Assembly (NCBI GenBank): GCA_024640945.1
Contig: JAHEEA010000002.1
Span: forward strand, 20,215-84,214
DNA from: Candidatus Methylopumilus sp.
GTDB lineage: Bacteria > Pseudomonadota > Gammaproteobacteria > Burkholderiales > Methylophilaceae
Reading direction: 5' to 3'
Length of the DNA stretch: 64,000 bases
This document shows, piece by piece, positions 10,504 through 21,551 of the stretch. Below the pieces are notes generated by a model. The model was not told the DNA's origin. It saw only the letters and a list, made by a program, of their open reading frames with translations, and did not search any database. Position 1 is the stretch's first letter; each line of letters starts with the position of its first letter. A program made the position numbers and the translations under genes.

Positions 10504-11646
10504 TTAGTTAAAGATTAATTTAATGCTATCAATTGCTCGACCGAAAACGCCAGCCAATGGCACTGCTTTTGCAGCGACTAATTTGCGCTCGTCAATCACT
10601 TTGCCATCTAAAGAAAATTGAATCGTGCCGAGTTCTTGGCCTGCAGCGACAGGAGCAATAACACGTTTAGCGCTAATAACTTTAGCTTTCACACGCGAAT
10701 ACTCACCTTTAGGCAACATCAGCGCAAGGTCGGTTAACACTGTAGCTTCCACTGTATTGTCAGTGCCTTTATAAACTTTCTGTTGGCTAATGACCTTACC
10801 TGCTTTATAAACTAAATGTGCTTCAAAAAACTGGAAGCCATAATTTAAAAGTTTTTGACTTTCCGTTGCACGAGCAGCATCTGAAGGTGCACCTAATACA
10901 ACAGAAACTAAACGACCATCGCCTCGTTTTGCTGATGAGATCAAGCAATATCCAGCTGACTCAGTATGCCCAGTTTTCATGCCGTCCACTGTCGGATCTG
11001 ACCACAATAAACGATTGCGATTTGGCTGTGTAATTTTGTTGTAGGTATATTCTTTTACAGAATACAAACGCTGATATTGGTCTGGAAAATCACGAATTAA
11101 TGCAACCGCCAATAATGATAAATCAGCAGCTGTTGTGTAGTGCTCTGGATCAGGCAAGCCTGTCGCGTTCATGTAATGTGTATTCACCATGCCAAGACGG
11201 GCAGCTTCTTTATTCATTTGCGCAGCGAAAGCTTCTTCAGTCACCGCAATACCCTCTGCCAAAGCAATCGATGCATCATTACCTGATTGAATAATCATGC
11301 CATGTAATAATTCATCCACTGTCACATTCATCATGTCAGGTGAAACAAACATTTTTGAGCCTTCAACCTTCCAAGCTTTGACGCTGATTGGCAAAGTTTG
11401 CGTCAACTGCAAATGTCCATTTTTTAACGCTTTAAAACTTAAGTAAGCCGTCATTAATTTAGTCAATGAAGCAGGCTCAACACGGCCTTGGCTATTTTGC
11501 TCAGCCAACACACGACCACCACCTGCGTCTTTAAGTAAATAAGCTTTTACAGTCAACTCAGGTGGCGGAGGCGCTACTTCAGCACCGGCTTGAGTAGCAA
11601 TAAATAAACTTAAGAAAATGGCAAAACAAGAAGATAAATAAGACAT
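10504..11646 (-). CDS. dacA: D-alanyl-D-alanine carboxypeptidase (PBP5/6 type)
   Basis: Low-molecular-weight penicillin-binding protein that trims the terminal D-Ala of peptidoglycan in the periplasm. A signal peptide ends after about residue 22 (T-Q-A-G-A-E). Penicillin-binding motifs: S-L-T-K at about residue 60, S-G-N (I-I-Q-S-G-N-D-A-S), and K-T-G (D-G-M-K-T-G-H-T). A C-terminal beta domain and an amphipathic tail (S-I-K-L-I-F-N) fit membrane anchoring. I prefer the ATG at 11646 over a GTG two codons upstream. It sits between rlpA and ybeD in the cell-envelope cluster. Confidence 0.95.
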   Translation of the reverse strand: MSYLSSCFAIFLSLFIATQAGAEVAPPPPELTVKAYLLKDAGGGRVLAEQNSQGRVEPASLTKLMTAYLSFKALKNGHLQLTQTLPISVKAWKVEGSKMFVSPDMMNVTVDELLHGMIIQSGNDASIALAEGIAVTEEAFAAQMNKEAARLGMVNTHYMNATGLPDPEHYTTAADLSLLAVALIRDFPDQYQRLYSVKEYTYNKITQPNRNRLLWSDPTVDGMKTGHTESAGYCLISSAKRGDGRLVSVVLGAPSDAARATESQKLLNYGFQFFEAHLVYKAGKVISQQKVYKGTDNTVEATVLTDLALMLPKGEYSRVKAKVISAKRVIAPVAAGQELGTIQFSLDGKVIDERKLVAAKAVPLAGVFGRAIDSIKLIFN

Positions 11647-11661
11647 ATGCACTTTTTAAAA

Positions 11662-12600
11662 TTAAGGTTGAACGATAATGAAAGTATTAAGACCTAGCGA
11701 ATCTTTAATTTTCATCGCAGCACGATCTGCATCCGCACGATTGGCATAAGGGCCAATGCGCACACGATACACCCCTTGATTGTACCAGCTATTGACGGGG
11801 GCATTTTCGACCAAGTTTTGATCAAGGATTTTTTTAGACAAGCCGCCCGCATTTTCTGGGGATTTAAATGCACCGACTTGAACGAAAATACCCGATTCAC
11901 TTGCTGCTGCTTTTTCTACAGCGGCATTTGCCGTCACACGATCTTGAACCAAAGGCTTAATTTCAACATCACCCGTATCTTTTGCAGCAGCCACTTTTAC
12001 CTCGGCTTTATTCGCAACAAAATTTCTAGCATCTATCGCCTCAACTTCAACCAAGCCACTTCCCTTACCTACGATGGCTAATTTATAAGCAGCGGCGTAA
12101 GACAAATCAATCAAACGATCACTATGAAATGGACCTCGATCATTAATTCTCACAATCACTGATTTTTGATTAGCAGGATTAGTCACGCGCGCATAGCTAG
12201 GCAAAGGCAAAACGGTATGTGCACCGGTCATACCATACATATCATAAACTTCACCTGTAGATGTTTGTTGGCCGTGATAACGGCGGCCATACCAAGATGC
12301 AATCCCACTCTTTTTATACGGCGTAAATTGCGTCATAGGCGCATATCCGTTACCTAAGGCGATATAAGGCTTATTGGCACGCGCTAATAAAGGCTCAACA
12401 CGAGGCACAGCATCTGGAATAGCATAAATGTCGGCTGGGGGATGATCGCCCGGACCATCATCTAAATAATAGCCACCTGGCTTTTTAGCATTCGATTTCC
12501 CAGAAGGGGCAACTGGTGCTGATGGGCGAGTACTATATTCAGCGCAGCCAATCAAAAAACTACTGAGAGAAAATAAAACAAATAAACGTATCAAGATCAT
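11662..12600 (-). CDS. rlpA: RlpA-like lytic transglycosylase lipoprotein
   Basis: Septal-ring lipoprotein that cleaves denuded glycan strands. The N-terminus carries a lipobox (F-L-I-G-C, acylated Cys19). The double-psi beta-barrel domain spans about residues 95-190, with G-I-A-S-W-Y-G-R-R-Y-H-G and V-R-I-N-D-R-G-P-F including the catalytic Asp. The SPOR domain that binds denuded peptidoglycan occupies about 235-312. Its ATG overlaps the rodA stop by 4 bases (ATGA), indicating translational coupling. Order rodA-rlpA-dacA is the standard proteobacterial arrangement. Confidence 0.94.
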   Translation of the reverse strand: MILIRLFVLFSLSSFLIGCAEYSTRPSAPVAPSGKSNAKKPGGYYLDDGPGDHPPADIYAIPDAVPRVEPLLARANKPYIALGNGYAPMTQFTPYKKSGIASWYGRRYHGQQTSTGEVYDMYGMTGAHTVLPLPSYARVTNPANQKSVIVRINDRGPFHSDRLIDLSYAAAYKLAIVGKGSGLVEVEAIDARNFVANKAEVKVAAAKDTGDVEIKPLVQDRVTANAAVEKAAASESGIFVQVGAFKSPENAGGLSKKILDQNLVENAPVNSWYNQGVYRVRIGPYANRADADRAAMKIKDSLGLNTFIIVQP

Positions 12601-13694
12601 GATGAAGCTATTAATGCCTTGTGTGTACTAATACTCATAAGAATACCCAAACCTAATAAAACCGTCACCAATGAAGTACCACCATAACTGATGAATGGAA
12701 GCGGCACTCCGACTACCGGCAGAATGCCACTTACCATACCAATATTGACAAAAACATAAGTAAAGAAAGTCAGTGTAATACTCCCTGCCAATAGTCGACA
12801 AAACGTATTATGTGCTCGAGAAGCAATCACAAAACCACGGAAAATAATCAGTGAAAATAATGCCAAGAGCAAGATGTTGCCGAGTAAACCAAACTCTTCT
12901 CCAAAAACGGCAAAAATAAAATCGGTCGTTCGTTCAGGCAAGAAATCTAATTGGGACTGGGTTCCATTCAACCACCCCTTACCAATAAAGCCGCCAGAAC
13001 CAAGTGCGATACTAGCTTGTATGGTGTGATAGCCAGCACCTAACGGATCTTGTGAAGGGTCAAATAAAATCTCAATTCTTTTGCGCTGATAATCATGCAA
13101 TAAAGACCAAAAAATGGGGGTCATTACAGCGATCAAGCCTGCCCCGCCAGCTAAAATTTTCCAGCTAAGTCCAGCCAAATAAATCACGTAAAAACCAGAA
13201 GCTAAAATAATTAATGAAGTACCTAGATCCGGCTGCTTCATTACCAAACCAACTGGCACAACCAACATTAATGCGGCGATTGCATAATCAGCTGAACGTA
13301 AATTTGCCTCACGTCTAGCAAAATACCAGGCCAACATCATCGGCATGCCAACCTTCATTAGTTCAGAAGGCTGAATACGTGCGAAACCAAGATTTAACCA
13401 GCGGCGCGCCCCATGACTAATTTCACCAAACAAAGCAACCCCTAACAGCAACAACAATCCAACAACAAACAATGGCAAGGCCATCCGTTCTAACCAATGT
13501 GGAGTGATATTCGCAACTGCCCACATTAAGGTTAAAGCGACCATCATATTAATAAATTGAGGCAGCACACGAGACCAATCTTGACCAGATGCGCTATAAA
13601 TAACAAACAAACCAATAATGCAGGCAAAGAAGATGCAGCCCATTAGAAATGAATCAATACGCTTAGAAAGATTGGCAACGAAATCACTAATCAT
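12597..13694 (-). CDS. rodA: Peptidoglycan glycosyltransferase RodA
   Basis: SEDS-family lateral-wall glycan polymerase working with PBP2 (MrdA) and the MreBCD complex. It has about ten hydrophobic helices. Conserved SEDS stretches include Q-P-D-L-G-T-S, G-W-L-N-G-T-Q-S-Q-L-D-F-L-P-E-R-T-T-D-F and the P-F-I-S-Y-G-G-T-S-L loop. I chose the ATG at 13694 (MISDFVANLSKR, 365 residues) over a start 17 codons upstream. It has a GAGGAAG ribosome binding site at suitable distance and overlaps the mrdA stop by 8 bases. The upstream alternative would lie deep in mrdA. Confidence 0.96.
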   Translation of the reverse strand: MISDFVANLSKRIDSFLMGCIFFACIIGLFVIYSASGQDWSRVLPQFINMMVALTLMWAVANITPHWLERMALPLFVVGLLLLLGVALFGEISHGARRWLNLGFARIQPSELMKVGMPMMLAWYFARREANLRSADYAIAALMLVVPVGLVMKQPDLGTSLIILASGFYVIYLAGLSWKILAGGAGLIAVMTPIFWSLLHDYQRKRIEILFDPSQDPLGAGYHTIQASIALGSGGFIGKGWLNGTQSQLDFLPERTTDFIFAVFGEEFGLLGNILLLALFSLIIFRGFVIASRAHNTFCRLLAGSITLTFFTYVFVNIGMVSGILPVVGVPLPFISYGGTSLVTVLLGLGILMSISTHKALIASS

Positions 13695-15609
13695 GTAATT
13701 CTTCCTCAACCAATGCTGCAGGTTTTTTAGTACTTGCCTCAACAATATCAGCCGGCAATTTTCCTAACAAATAATAATCCATCACCTTGCGAGCAATTGG
13801 ACCAGCAGCGGAACCGCCATGGCCTCCATTTTCAACAATTACCGCAAGCGCAATCGTTGGGTTCTCTGCTGGTGCATAGGCAATAAATAATGCGTGATCT
13901 CGATGACGCTCATCTATCGCTCCTGCATTATATTTAGCACCTTGCTTAATCCCTACCACCTGAGCAGTTCCTGTTTTCGCAGCGATATCATATCCAGCGC
14001 CAGCACCTACGCTTGCAGCAGTGCCGCCCGGTCTAGTTACATCGACCATACCTGCTCTAACTAAGGCAACATTAGCAGGGTCCAAGCTAATCTCATCTTG
14101 TTTCATCGGCGGTATATTAAATGTTCCACCGTTACCATTGTTTTTCTGAATTGCAGAAACCAAATGGGGACGCATCGCCACGCCATTATTTGCAATCACC
14201 GCAGTCGCTTGCGCCAACTGCATAGGGGTCACTAAAGTATAGCCTTGACCAATACCGACAATCACGGTTTCGCCTGGATACCATTTCTGTTTCCAACGTC
14301 GATACTTCCACTCAGGTGTCGGTAACAAACCACCAATTTCGCCAGTTAAGTCGATGCCCGTTTTTTTACCAAAGCCAAAGTGACTGACAAAACCAGTCAA
14401 TTTTTCAATGCCTAAATCTAAAGCTAAGCCATAGAAAAAAGTATCGCACGAAACTGTAATCGCCCGCTGAATGTCAACTTGACCATGACCATCTGGCTTC
14501 CAATCACGATAGCGGTGTGCACTACCTGAAAGGGTATAAAAACCAGGATCACTCAAACTAAATGGCGGATGACGCTTGCCATCTTCCAAGCCAGCCATTG
14601 CCACGAAAGGTTTAAACGTTGAACCTGGAGGATAAATACCTCGAATAGGGCGATTAATTAAAGGTCGATCCAAAGAACCATTTAGCGATTTCCAAGTTTC
14701 AGCATCAATGCCATCAACAAATAAATTAGGGTCAAAAGTAGGCATACTGACATAAGCCAAAACCTCGCCATTTTTAGGATTAATTGCTACCAGCGCGCCA
14801 CGACGATTCCCGAAAGCTTTCTCAGCAATCTCTTGGATTTTTGAATCTACCGACAGAACTAAATTATCGCCAGGAATAGGTGCTGTACTCGACAAGACCC
14901 GAACAGCTTGACCGTCAGCATCTACTTCGACTTGCTGAAATCCAGTTTGTCCATGCAAAACTGGCTCATAAAATTGTTCGATACCGCCTTTACCAATATG
15001 ATCAGAACCTTTGTAATTACCTAAATCACCAGACGCATCTAAATTTTTAATATCATTCTCATTGATGCGGCCAATGTAGCCAATCATGTGAGAGCCCAAA
15101 TTATTTTGGGGGTAACTTCTAAACAAACGCGACCTAATTTCCACACCGGGGAATTGGTAACGATTTACCGCAAATTTAGCTGCTTCCTCTTCCGTTAAAT
15201 GGGTGCGAATTGGAGCGCTTTCAAAATTATGCGTTTGTGCTCTGAGCTTTTTAAATTGCTTACGATCTTCATTGCTCACTTCCATCATTTGGCTGATACG
15301 ATTAATCGTATCTTCAACATTACCTGCTTTTGACGGCGTGATTTCCAAGGTATATACAAAGAAATTATGTGCGAGGACAACACCATTACGATCTAGAATT
15401 AGCCCGCGATTTGGAACAGTTGGAACGAGAGAAATTCGATTGTTTTCCGCCAAAGTTTGGAAGTAATCGTATTTGCCAATCTGCAAAAAGAAAAATCGAA
15501 ATAGCAGAACTGCAAAGCAAAATAAAACAATAGAACCAGCAACACTTAAGCGCAACTGGAAGTGATGATGTTCTAGGGAATGGTTTCTAAGTTCACGTTG
15601 CAATGACAT
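13687..15609 (-). CDS. mrdA: Penicillin-binding protein 2 (peptidoglycan transpeptidase)
   Basis: Elongation-specific class B PBP. One N-terminal membrane helix (about 25-47) is followed by the pedestal/dimerisation domain (about 60-240) and the transpeptidase domain (about 265-610). Active-site motifs: S-x-x-K in PPGSTFKPFV, S-C-D (T-V-S-C-D-T-F-F) and K-T-G-T-A-Q. Its 640 residues are typical. It is the partner of RodA, whose gene overlaps its 3' end. The start is 8 bases after mreD. Confidence 0.97.
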   Translation of the reverse strand: MSLQRELRNHSLEHHHFQLRLSVAGSIVLFCFAVLLFRFFFLQIGKYDYFQTLAENNRISLVPTVPNRGLILDRNGVVLAHNFFVYTLEITPSKAGNVEDTINRISQMMEVSNEDRKQFKKLRAQTHNFESAPIRTHLTEEEAAKFAVNRYQFPGVEIRSRLFRSYPQNNLGSHMIGYIGRINENDIKNLDASGDLGNYKGSDHIGKGGIEQFYEPVLHGQTGFQQVEVDADGQAVRVLSSTAPIPGDNLVLSVDSKIQEIAEKAFGNRRGALVAINPKNGEVLAYVSMPTFDPNLFVDGIDAETWKSLNGSLDRPLINRPIRGIYPPGSTFKPFVAMAGLEDGKRHPPFSLSDPGFYTLSGSAHRYRDWKPDGHGQVDIQRAITVSCDTFFYGLALDLGIEKLTGFVSHFGFGKKTGIDLTGEIGGLLPTPEWKYRRWKQKWYPGETVIVGIGQGYTLVTPMQLAQATAVIANNGVAMRPHLVSAIQKNNGNGGTFNIPPMKQDEISLDPANVALVRAGMVDVTRPGGTAASVGAGAGYDIAAKTGTAQVVGIKQGAKYNAGAIDERHRDHALFIAYAPAENPTIALAVIVENGGHGGSAAGPIARKVMDYYLLGKLPADIVEASTKKPAALVEEELHD

Positions 15610-15617
15610 AGTAAAAG

Positions 15618-16088
15618 TTAATGTCTACCACGAGGTGAAAATAATTTAACGATGACAAAATGCCAAAGCAAAATACTAATAATACATGATAGGAAGTAAT
15701 AGTAGCCAGGACTCTCTGCACCAGCGAAAAGCTTCAATAAAAACAGTGTGAACTGATTAATAAGGAGCAATAAAAACACATAACTGGTTTGCTGCAAATC
15801 TGTAAATAAAATCAATCGGCGCTGATACACAACTGCAAAGAATGCAGTAATCGCGTAGGCCAATGCATTCTGCCCAAATAAACTTCCACTAGCCAAATCG
15901 ATTGCCAAACCTGCGAACCATGCAAGCCCGATATTGCAATGCTGCGGCGCGCGCAACATCCAAAAAAGCAAGGCCAACAAAACAAAATCTGGACGCAAAT
16001 ACAAACCCCAGCCAGACCATGGAAAAAGCTGTAGAACTAAAGCCATCAATAAAGAGGCATAGATCATTCTGCGTTTAATGACCTGCAT
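15618..16088 (-). CDS. mreD: Rod shape-determining protein MreD
   Basis: A 156-residue inner-membrane protein with about five hydrophobic helices and few charged residues, as expected for MreD, the membrane component of the elongasome. Family-like elements are the L-R-P-D-F-V-L-L-A-L-L-F-W segment and the G-L-A-x-D-L-A-S-G-S-L-F-G-Q-N-A motif. It overlaps the end of mreC by 14 bases. MreD is poorly conserved; position between mreC and mrdA makes the call secure. Confidence 0.93.
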   Translation of the reverse strand: MQVIKRRMIYASLLMALVLQLFPWSGWGLYLRPDFVLLALLFWMLRAPQHCNIGLAWFAGLAIDLASGSLFGQNALAYAITAFFAVVYQRRLILFTDLQQTSYVFLLLLINQFTLFLLKLFAGAESPGYYYFLSCIISILLWHFVIVKLFSPRGRH

Positions 16089-17019
16089 TTTTCTTCACGC
16101 TTTTATTATTGTTATTACCTTTAGAAATCTTACTTAGCTGCTCTTCTTCGCGAACTTTTGAGACCTCTTCATTCACTGCTGTTTTGTGATCTAAATCCAA
16201 CAAAAGTACCTGACGGAAATTCTGTGCACCCGCAATCGGGAGTGCAACAATAGTCGCAAAAGGTGACCCCGCTGACACTTTAACGCTGGTGACTTTTGCA
16301 ACACCTAAGCCCTTGGGATAAACACCATCAATACCAGAAGTCACTAAACGATCACCTACTTTAATATCAACGTTAGCCGGCAAGTACGGTAGGTTCACGC
16401 CATAATCTCGACCACTACCAAAGGCGATTGCACGCAAACCACTTCGTTCTACTTGCACTGGTATTGATAAATCATGATCCGTTAATAAAGTAACTTCACT
16501 AGTGTGGGGATAAACTCTTGTGACTTGTCCTAAAACACCAGCAGCATCAACCACAGCCTGACCTGCCTGCACATCCTTATCAGCACCAATATTCACAATC
16601 ACCTTATGGGTGAAGGGATCTGATCCTAAATGCATAATTTCCGCCATCTTAGTTGGACGAATGGTAGTTTTTGAAGCATCGAATAAAGAACGTAAATGTT
16701 CATTCTCAGCCTGCAATGTTTTCAATTGCTGCAATGCAGCGCCATGAACTAAAGCTTGTGAACTTAAACGTTTTACTTCGGCGCGCAAATTAGCTTGTGA
16801 AGTAAAGAAATCAGAGAGATCGTTATACAAAACAACTGGGTAATTTGCCAGCCATTGGAAAGGAGAGAGAAGACTAACGGCACTTTGACGCACTTCACTT
16901 AGGTAACTAAAGCGCGCATCAGAAGCGATTAACAATAATGAGAGCGTAGCAAACATAATCAGCCTAGCAAAAGCACTAGGGCCGCGAACAAAAAACTTTG
17001 GCGACTGCTGATATTCCAT
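16075..17019 (-). CDS. mreC: Rod shape-determining protein MreC
   Basis: Bitopic elongasome protein. One membrane helix lies at about residues 16-34, then a periplasmic coiled coil (about 65-120) with L-x-x-E-N-x-x-L-R-S-L, and a two-barrel C-terminal domain (about 125-280) with V-N-I-G-A-D-K-D-V-Q-A-G-Q-A-V and G-L-G-V-A-K-V. The last 30 residues are a Lys/Asn-rich tail. It activates PBP2-RodA by contact. A strong terminator separates it from mreB upstream. Confidence 0.95.
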   Translation of the reverse strand: MEYQQSPKFFVRGPSAFARLIMFATLSLLLIASDARFSYLSEVRQSAVSLLSPFQWLANYPVVLYNDLSDFFTSQANLRAEVKRLSSQALVHGAALQQLKTLQAENEHLRSLFDASKTTIRPTKMAEIMHLGSDPFTHKVIVNIGADKDVQAGQAVVDAAGVLGQVTRVYPHTSEVTLLTDHDLSIPVQVERSGLRAIAFGSGRDYGVNLPYLPANVDIKVGDRLVTSGIDGVYPKGLGVAKVTSVKVSAGSPFATIVALPIAGAQNFRQVLLLDLDHKTAVNEEVSKVREEEQLSKISKGNNNNKSVKKNAGH

Positions 17020-17059
17020 TACGCCCTGTTCTGTTTACCTTATTAGAAACGAATTAATT

Positions 17060-17095
17060 AAAAAATTGCCGGCCTGAAATTTCAAAGGCCAGCAA
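17060..17095 (-). terminator. Intrinsic terminator between mreB and mreC
   Basis: On the minus strand, a stem TTGCTGGCCT / AGGCCGGCAA (one mismatch, about 10-base loop) is followed directly by six T residues. It lies in the 104-base gap after mreB and before mreC, so most transcripts from the mreB promoter should end here and mreCD would depend on read-through or a separate start. Confidence 0.8.
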
Positions 17096-17123
17096 TCATG
17101 AGATACAAAAGCTGCTTTAAAAA

Positions 17124-18218
<1,095 letters not shown>

Positions 18219-18241
18219 TTAGATGTCGCATAAAATCAAGT

Positions 18242-18247
18242 TATAAT
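18242..18247 (+). promoter_or_regulatory. Probable -10 element of the gatCAB promoter
   Basis: A perfect TATAAT lies 39 bases before the gatC start codon in the mreB-gatC divergent gap. No good -35 box is seen at 16-18 bases upstream, so the promoter may be weak or activator-dependent. The start point is an inference. Confidence 0.45.
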
Positions 18248-18286
18248 ACCTGATATCCAAACAAATTTTAAGATTTGAGAAGAGAA

Positions 18287-18574
18287 ATGTCACTTAACAG
18301 TGCAGATATTAAACGTATTGCCCATTTGGCACGCATTGAAGTCAGCGATGCCGAAGCGGATGCAACACTTACTAAGCTCACAGGTATTCTTGGCCTCATC
18401 GAACAAATGCAAGCGGTAGACACCACCGGCATTGTTCCCATGTCGCATTCACAAGACGTAACACAACGTCTGCGTGATGACGTCGTCACAGAAACCAACC
18501 AACGTGAACTGTTCCAATCAATCGCTCCAGCGGTTGAAGATGGTTTGTACCTCGTTCCTAAAGTCATCGAATAG
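18287..18574 (+). CDS. gatC: Asp-tRNA(Asn)/Glu-tRNA(Gln) amidotransferase subunit C
   Basis: Small 95-residue subunit that wraps around GatA and stabilises the GatCAB complex, which converts mischarged Glu-tRNA(Gln) or Asp-tRNA(Asn) to the amides. Family signature: [12 protein letters not shown] at the N-terminus and L-R-D-D-V with [14 protein letters not shown] near the end. I chose the ATG at 18287 ([10 protein letters not shown]) over one four codons upstream because it has the GAGAAGAG purine stretch in front and matches the family start. gatA begins 7 bases after its stop. Confidence 0.95.
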   Translation: MSLNSADIKRIAHLARIEVSDAEADATLTKLTGILGLIEQMQAVDTTGIVPMSHSQDVTQRLRDDVVTETNQRELFQSIAPAVEDGLYLVPKVIE

Positions 18575-18581
18575 TAATCAA

Positions 18582-20051
18582 ATGATTAATAAAAGCTTAA
18601 AACAACTTGGTGCGATGCTCCAAGCCAAAGAAATTTCTAGCGTTGAACTCACGCAAGAGTACTTGAATCGTATTGACAGGCTTAATCCTGAAATTAATGC
18701 CTTCATTACGCTAGATAAAGACAAAACTCTTGCCCAAGCAAAAAATGCGGATGCCATGTTAGCGGCAGGCAAAGCCTCAGCAATGACCGGCCTACCAATT
18801 GCTCAAAAAGATATTTTTGTAGCGAAAGGCTGGCGCACGACTTGCGGCTCAAAAATGCTCGAGACTTTTATTGGACCTTACGATGCAGACATTATTGAAC
18901 GCTTTGATAGCGTAGGCGCTGTCAATTTAGGAAAAACCAATATGGATGAATTCGCGATGGGTTCATCTAACGAGACCAGCTATTTTGGAAAAGTACAAAA
19001 TCCATGGGATAGAAGTCGCGTCCCCGGCGGCAGTTCGGGTGGTAGCGCAGCTGCAGTTGCAGCGCGATTGTGTGCAGCAGCAACAGGCACTGACACTGGC
19101 GGCTCAATTCGCCAACCCGCTTCTTTATGCGGGCTTTCAGGTCTTAAGCCAACTTACGGTCTTGCTTCACGTTTTGGCATGATTGCCTTTGCATCATCAC
19201 TAGACCAATCAGGTCCAATGGCTAAATCTTGCGAAGATATGGCGCTAATGATGAACGTCATTACCGGTTTTGATAAACGTGATTCCACTAGCTTGAACCG
19301 TGAAAAAGAAGATTACACAAGGGATTTGAATAAGCCACTAGCCGGATTAAAAGTGGGCTTACCAAAAGAATATTTCGCTGAAGGGTTAGGTGCAGACGTT
19401 GCCACAGTGGTACAAGAAGCGATTGCAGAGTATAAAAAATTAGGCGCTGAAATTGTTGATATCAGCTTACCAAATACGATGCTTTCTATTCCAGTTTATT
19501 ACGTCCTTGCTCCAGCTGAAGCATCAAGTAACTTATCTCGCTTTGATGGTGTACGTTATGGTCATCGCGCTAAAGAGTATGGCGATTTAATGGATATGTA
19601 CTGCAAGAGCCGTGCTGAGGGTTTTGGTGCAGAAGTTAAACGTCGGATTCTGATTGGGACTTATGTATTGAGTGCTGGTTACTATGATGCTTACTATTTA
19701 AAAGCACAACAGATCCGCCGCCTAATAGCCCAAGATTTCGAAAATGCATTTAAAAAATGTGACATCATCATGGGACCTACTGCACCATCGACTGCATTTA
19801 AAGCCGGTGAAAAAGCAGATGACCCCGTTTCAATGTATCTACAAGACATCTATACCATTGCGGTCAACTTAGCAGGCTTGCCAGGCATGAGCATTCCAGC
19901 TGGATTCGCGCAAAGTGCTGATGGCAAGAAACTACCCGTTGGTTTACAAATTATCGGTAATTATTTTGATGAAGCACGCATGCTTAATGCAGGACATGCT
20001 TATCAACAAGTCACAGATTGGCACATACAAATGCCAGAGGGAATTGAATAA
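18582..20051 (+). CDS. gatA: Asp-tRNA(Asn)/Glu-tRNA(Gln) amidotransferase subunit A
   Basis: Amidase-signature glutaminase that supplies ammonia to GatB. The Ser-cisSer-Lys triad is visible: the Lys in I-A-Q-K-D-I-F, and the serines in [11 protein letters not shown] and [11 protein letters not shown] chose the ATG at 18582 ([13 protein letters not shown], 489 residues). A longer frame from 18474 would overlap gatC by about 100 bases and adds no homologous sequence. The last base of its stop is the first base of the gatB ATG (TAATG). Confidence 0.97.
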   Translation: MINKSLKQLGAMLQAKEISSVELTQEYLNRIDRLNPEINAFITLDKDKTLAQAKNADAMLAAGKASAMTGLPIAQKDIFVAKGWRTTCGSKMLETFIGPYDADIIERFDSVGAVNLGKTNMDEFAMGSSNETSYFGKVQNPWDRSRVPGGSSGGSAAAVAARLCAAATGTDTGGSIRQPASLCGLSGLKPTYGLASRFGMIAFASSLDQSGPMAKSCEDMALMMNVITGFDKRDSTSLNREKEDYTRDLNKPLAGLKVGLPKEYFAEGLGADVATVVQEAIAEYKKLGAEIVDISLPNTMLSIPVYYVLAPAEASSNLSRFDGVRYGHRAKEYGDLMDMYCKSRAEGFGAEVKRRILIGTYVLSAGYYDAYYLKAQQIRRLIAQDFENAFKKCDIIMGPTAPSTAFKAGEKADDPVSMYLQDIYTIAVNLAGLPGMSIPAGFAQSADGKKLPVGLQIIGNYFDEARMLNAGHAYQQVTDWHIQMPEGIE

Positions 20052-21493
20052 TGGAATGGGAAGTCGTCATTGGGCTGGAAACACATACCCAGCTACAAAC
20101 CAAAACTAAAATTTTTAGCGGTGCTTCGACTGAATTCGGTTCAGAGCCTAATACACAAGCCTGTGTAGTGAGCTTGGCTTTGCCTGGCGTGCTCCCTGTT
20201 TTGAATAGAGAAGCAGTGAAATGTGCGATTAAATTCGGCTTAGCAGTAAACGCTGAGATTGCAGCACGCTCAGTATTCGCACGTAAGAATTACTTCTATC
20301 CTGACTTACCTAAAGGCTATCAAATCAGTCAATACGAACTACCAGTCGTCGGCAAAGGTAGCATGAAGATTCAAGTTGGCACTGGTGACAAGGCTTACGA
20401 AAAAGTCATCAACATTACCCGCGCTCACTTAGAAGAAGATGCGGGCAAGTCTGTACACGGCGCGCAAGAAGGCATGTCAGGCATCGACTTAAACCGTGCG
20501 GGCACACCACTTCTTGAAATCGTGACCGAACCAGATATGCGCTCAGCGGCTGAAGCTGTCGCTTACGCTAAAAAATTACATGATTTAGTTCAATGGATAG
20601 GCATTTGCGATGGCAACATGCAAGAAGGTAGCTTCCGCTGTGACGTGAACGTTTCAGTCCGCCCAAAAGGCTCTGACAAACTTGGCACGCGCCGCGAAAT
20701 TAAAAACTTAAACTCATTTAAGTTCATGCAACAAGCGATTGAGTACGAAACACAATGGCAAATCGAAACGCTGGAAGATGGCGGTACGATTCAACAAGCC
20801 ACTGTACTATTTAACCCAGATAGTGGCGAAACACGTGCCATGCGCAGCAAAGAAGAAGCAAATGATTACCGCTACTTCCCAGATCCTGACTTATTGCCAC
20901 TCGCCATTTCAGAAAACGACATTAACACAGTAAAAACTGAAATGCCTGAGTTGCCTGAAGCCATGAAAGCACGTTTTGAAGCGCAATATGGTTTAGCACA
21001 TTACGATGCAAACGCACTCACTAGCTCACGCGCAACTGCAGACTATTTCGTAGCGACTGTTGATACTGATTGCGATGCAAAACTGGCAGCCAACTGGGTC
21101 ATGGGTAGCGTTTCAGCAAAACTCAATGCTGACGACAAAGAAATTTCTGAATCGCCCATTTCGCCAAGCGCATTAGCAAGTCTGATTAAACGCATTCAGG
21201 ACGGCACGATTTCTAACAATGCCGCTAAACAAGTATTTGAAGCCATGTGGGCTGGCGAAGGTGATGCCGACAGCATTATCGAAAGCAAAGGCCTAAAACA
21301 AGTTTCAGATACTGGCGCGATTGAAGCGATTGTAGATGAAGTGCTTGCAGCGAACGCTGCCATGGTTGAAGAGTTCAAAGCAGGCAAAGAAAAGGCGTTT
21401 AACGCTTTAGTTGGTCAAGCGATGAAAGCTTCAAAAGGCAAAGCCAACCCAGCGCAAGTGAACGAGATTCTGAAGAAGAAACTTGGGGCTTAA
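20051..21493 (+). CDS. gatB: Asp-tRNA(Asn)/Glu-tRNA(Gln) amidotransferase subunit B
   Basis: tRNA-binding subunit that phosphorylates and amidates the misacylated tRNA. Motifs: [10 protein letters not shown] at the N-terminus, [34 protein letters not shown], and the GatB/YqeY helical C-terminal domain (about 330-480). Its 480 residues are normal. One-base overlap with gatA ensures coupled synthesis. A hairpin terminator follows. Confidence 0.98.
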   Translation: MEWEVVIGLETHTQLQTKTKIFSGASTEFGSEPNTQACVVSLALPGVLPVLNREAVKCAIKFGLAVNAEIAARSVFARKNYFYPDLPKGYQISQYELPVVGKGSMKIQVGTGDKAYEKVINITRAHLEEDAGKSVHGAQEGMSGIDLNRAGTPLLEIVTEPDMRSAAEAVAYAKKLHDLVQWIGICDGNMQEGSFRCDVNVSVRPKGSDKLGTRREIKNLNSFKFMQQAIEYETQWQIETLEDGGTIQQATVLFNPDSGETRAMRSKEEANDYRYFPDPDLLPLAISENDINTVKTEMPELPEAMKARFEAQYGLAHYDANALTSSRATADYFVATVDTDCDAKLAANWVMGSVSAKLNADDKEISESPISPSALASLIKRIQDGTISNNAAKQVFEAMWAGEGDADSIIESKGLKQVSDTGAIEAIVDEVLAANAAMVEEFKAGKEKAFNALVGQAMKASKGKANPAQVNEILKKKLGA

Positions 21494-21510
21494 TCTAGAT
21501 ACTTAGAAAT

Positions 21511-21536
21511 AAAAAGGGCGCTTAATGGGCCTTTTT
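21511..21536. terminator. Bidirectional terminator between gatB and pyrE
   Basis: AAAAAGG and CCTTTTT arms enclose a 12-base loop between the convergent gatB and pyrE genes. The short A/T-rich stem with T-runs on both strands suggests weak termination in both directions. Confidence 0.55.
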
Positions 21537-21551
21537 ATTTCTCTAATTCCA

